Assembly (NCBI GenBank): GCA_024529925.1
Contig: JAFEUB010000798.1
Coordinates: 211,001-275,000, forward strand
Length of the DNA: 64,000 nucleotides
Source of the DNA: Ophthalmolycus amberensis
Lineage: Eukaryota > Chordata > Actinopteri > Perciformes > Zoarcidae
Direction: 5' to 3'
Shown here: piece after piece, positions 61,716-64,000 of the stretch
Layout of the letters: the number at the start of each line of letters is the position of its first letter
Numbering within the stretch: the stretch's first letter is position 1
Notes under the pieces: generated by a model
What the model saw: the letters and a program-made list of their open reading frames with translations, nothing else
Database searches by the model: none
Told to the model about the DNA's origin: nothing
Program-made: the position numbers and the translations under genes

Positions 61716-64000
61716 GTATATTAAACCCATAAAAACAAAGAAGGCCAATAGATGCAATAGATAAACAGCCTACATGGCAGCAGTGTGTACATTCACAAAA
61801 ATGCATGCTTGAAGTAAAGTAAAATGTACATTTGACTGCAACAAAGGTCTTTATGCACGCTGCTGCACATAAAGACAATCAGCTCAACATCAGTGTATAA
61901 ATGGGCGTGGTGTGCACAGCACTGCTGAAACTTTCGAAAGGAAAATGTAAGAAAATTCTAAGCCTATTTTGTTACTGAAACAAATGCATATGGTGTACTG
62001 TAAGACATCTTTATATTAATATTCTCTTTGACATATTTCGCTGTATACTTGTTTTCAATTGCTTTTTGAACATTACTATAATCTTGTAATATTTTTAGAG
62101 TGACTGTATGCAGCATCTATCCAGGGACTACAGAGGAAAATTTGTCTCTGATATATTTACAGCAATGTATTTTAGCATTCTTCTTTTCTTTTATGTATTT
62201 ATGGGTTTATACTGAGCACGAACAAAGATGAAACAGGGTCAGAGTGACATAACAATGAGTAAAAATGGGTCAAAAAAAAAATAGATTAGATTAGATTTGT
62301 GTAGCGTTGTTGCTCGTAGCAACAAGTTAGTTCAAATTATTTATGCACCGTTAAGCAGTTGAGAGTTTGAGAAGCACCAGGGAAGATTGTGAAGCACTTT
62401 TATATTAGTTTTAATTTCAATGTCATTTATATCTTTAGGTCTAAGATATTTCTATCAAAGATTATTTTTATATCCGGCTCACTGGACAGATGTATTTTTA
62501 TATTATTGTTTTCATTTCTGTATTTAGGGGTTTATACAACTAGGACAGCCGATACTAAAATACATTGCTGTAAATATATCATCTGTCCAGGTTCAACAGC
62601 CCTGTACAAAGTGGAAGAAATGTTAATGAACAAACGAGTTCTCTCAACATGGAAGAATCAGTTATGACCACAGGCTGACATTTGTCTCTTGTCTTAAATT
62701 AGTTTTCATCTATTTTCAGTATAGAAATTGTACATTTTTAATTTAACACAAAGAAATGTAATTTTGCAACTGAACAGACATGACATTTTAACTTTGTATT
62801 GCTCCTTGCTGAATACGACATTCTTTAGGCTGGTATATTGCCATTCTGAGCTTATAACTTTTTATAGCACAGAAACAGTGACTTGATGGAACTGAACTCG
62901 TTAAAAATCCATGTGATTCCTCTACAACACTAGCATGGCTTGAAGTACATCAAATGCATAAAAGTGTATCTCATTATTTTCCCAATGTGGAATTCAAGGG
63001 CCATTACCCACCTTGGACGTACTTGTTTCGTTTTCCTTTTATCTTAATATGTTTATTGACCGTTATACACCAAAATACCTGAATATGAAAACCTATGTGG
63101 CAATAAACCTAATTCTAATTGTGACAGACGCTTCTTTCTTTTGAAATTTGACCTTTTCTAGTTATTTTTTACAATCCATGTTACAGATACCAGCATACAC
63201 CACCCACATGCTTCCATAAACACACACTGCTAATATTAGTGGAGCTAACGAGCTAGCTCAAGCTCAAGTAGCATTAGAAAGGTTAGGTAGCTAACAGCAT
63301 AGCAAGTTAAGGTAACATAAAGTTAATCACCAATTACAGTGTTAAGATGTAATGTTAGTAACCTAACTTGTGTTTACTTGTGCTGTTATTGAACCAACTG
63401 CAGGACCGCAAACGGGACGATTATAAAAATGGAGAGCGGACCAGAAATCTGCGACATGTGTTCAAGACGATGAACAGTTGAGGTAACGCTAACAGTAACG
63501 TTACGTGTGTGTTACCTCAAGAGCAACATTAACACCAGATCAAATTCATTTTATTGTTGAACGTTAGTCCATTGTGGTCCATTGTCTTAGCTTCATTTCT
63601 TCACCTAACATAATCAGCTCATCACATAGGTGCATATTTAAACTGTATGGTATTGTTGTATTACTGATATGTTAACATATGCGAGGCACATGCAGTTGCA
63701 CACCCAAAGCTTCTTTTAAGTGTGTTTATCCTGGATGTCAGAACTTTCCAGAAGTTCAGAACATTGTGTTTCATCAATGTTTTTACTTTGTTTGTTTTAC
63801 AGTCACTCGTCAGAGATTGAGGAAACCAGCCAGACGCTGCAGTCAAGTCCTCTTTCAAGGTGTTCTCATTCATGTGTGAGTTCATGCAGTTGAAATTAAC
63901 TATAAATGTGTATAAGACTTGTTAACAAGCTAGACTGTGATGCAGTTATTTTACACTGTTCTCGATACTATTTTAATTCAGTGTCTGAGGGAGTGACGCC
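61716..64000. other. Right-hand non-coding region
   Basis: AT-rich; no recognised gene, RNA or complete element. An AATAAA-containing stretch occurs at about 63100. At 63679-63879 an open frame with three spaced cysteines (CSCTPKASFKCVYPGC) is too short and isolated to call a gene. Confidence 0.4.

Noticed and set aside
63679..63879. Cysteine-containing short frame as a THAP or zinc-finger exon
   Set aside because: Cysteine spacing does not match THAP or C2H2, and there is no neighbouring exon.

Overview
The window looks like a teleost chromosome segment, most likely a spiny-rayed (percomorph) fish. Protein-coding genes are split by GT-AG introns. The repeats are typical of fish: hAT elements, L2/CR1-type LINE fragments and tRNA-derived SINEs. 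The zinc-finger genes carry the 'SPSLDQEDPEP..IKEEQE' and 'MSKAEILRG' leader exons that I associate with percomorph C2H2 proteins. These assignments come from reading the sequence; no database was searched.

Left third (1-20.1 kb): a hAT-type transposase gene with a BED finger (broken by one frameshift) occupies 398-2522. Next come two nearly identical direct copies of an 8-8.5 kb cassette, A (2831-11356) and B (11883-20104). Each copy holds a dispersed retroelement 3' end, a decaying minus-strand zinc-finger-type gene (leader exon at 5483-5708 / 14518-14743), a LINE-like stretch, a 1.6 kb element with terminal inverted repeats, and a plus-strand C2H2 zinc-finger exon (9495-11056 / 17903-19797). 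The fingers have diverged in number (11 versus 15) while the flanks stayed nearly identical. Copy A alone carries a 609 bp LINE insertion with a 5 bp target duplication, and it ends at a rearranged hAT fragment.

Middle-left (20.1-28 kb): mostly repeats. There is a minus-strand hAT remnant (C-terminal dimerisation segment at 22.1-22.3 kb), a 30 bp minisatellite, a third partial copy (C) of the minus-strand decayed gene, a long CTGT-rich tract, a LINE 3' end and a SINE with an internally amplified promoter motif.

Centre (28-50.4 kb): a chitin synthase gene on the plus strand. I could join 34 coding exons in a consistent reading phase from ATG 28297 to TAG 49367, giving 1419 codons. It has the family's catalytic motifs, many membrane segments and an acidic C-terminal tail encoded by a remote last exon.

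Right (51.3-58.4 kb): ddx21 (nucleolar DEAD-box RNA helicase 2) lies on the minus strand, convergent with the chitin synthase. Its 15 exons join into 748 codons with all helicase motifs, a GUCT domain and a Gly/Arg/Phe-rich tail.

58.7-64 kb is again repeat territory: a SINE, a LINE reverse transcriptase fragment, and a solo LTR (60547-61711) that was itself split by a terminal-inverted-repeat element. The last 2.3 kb holds nothing I recognise.

The two housekeeping-type genes look intact; almost everything else is mobile-element traffic or the recently duplicated zinc-finger cassette. I do not see a clearly new biological system. The most rewarding items are the complete vertebrate chitin synthase, the head-to-head split of zinc-finger leader and finger exons, and the recent duplication with finger-array turnover.
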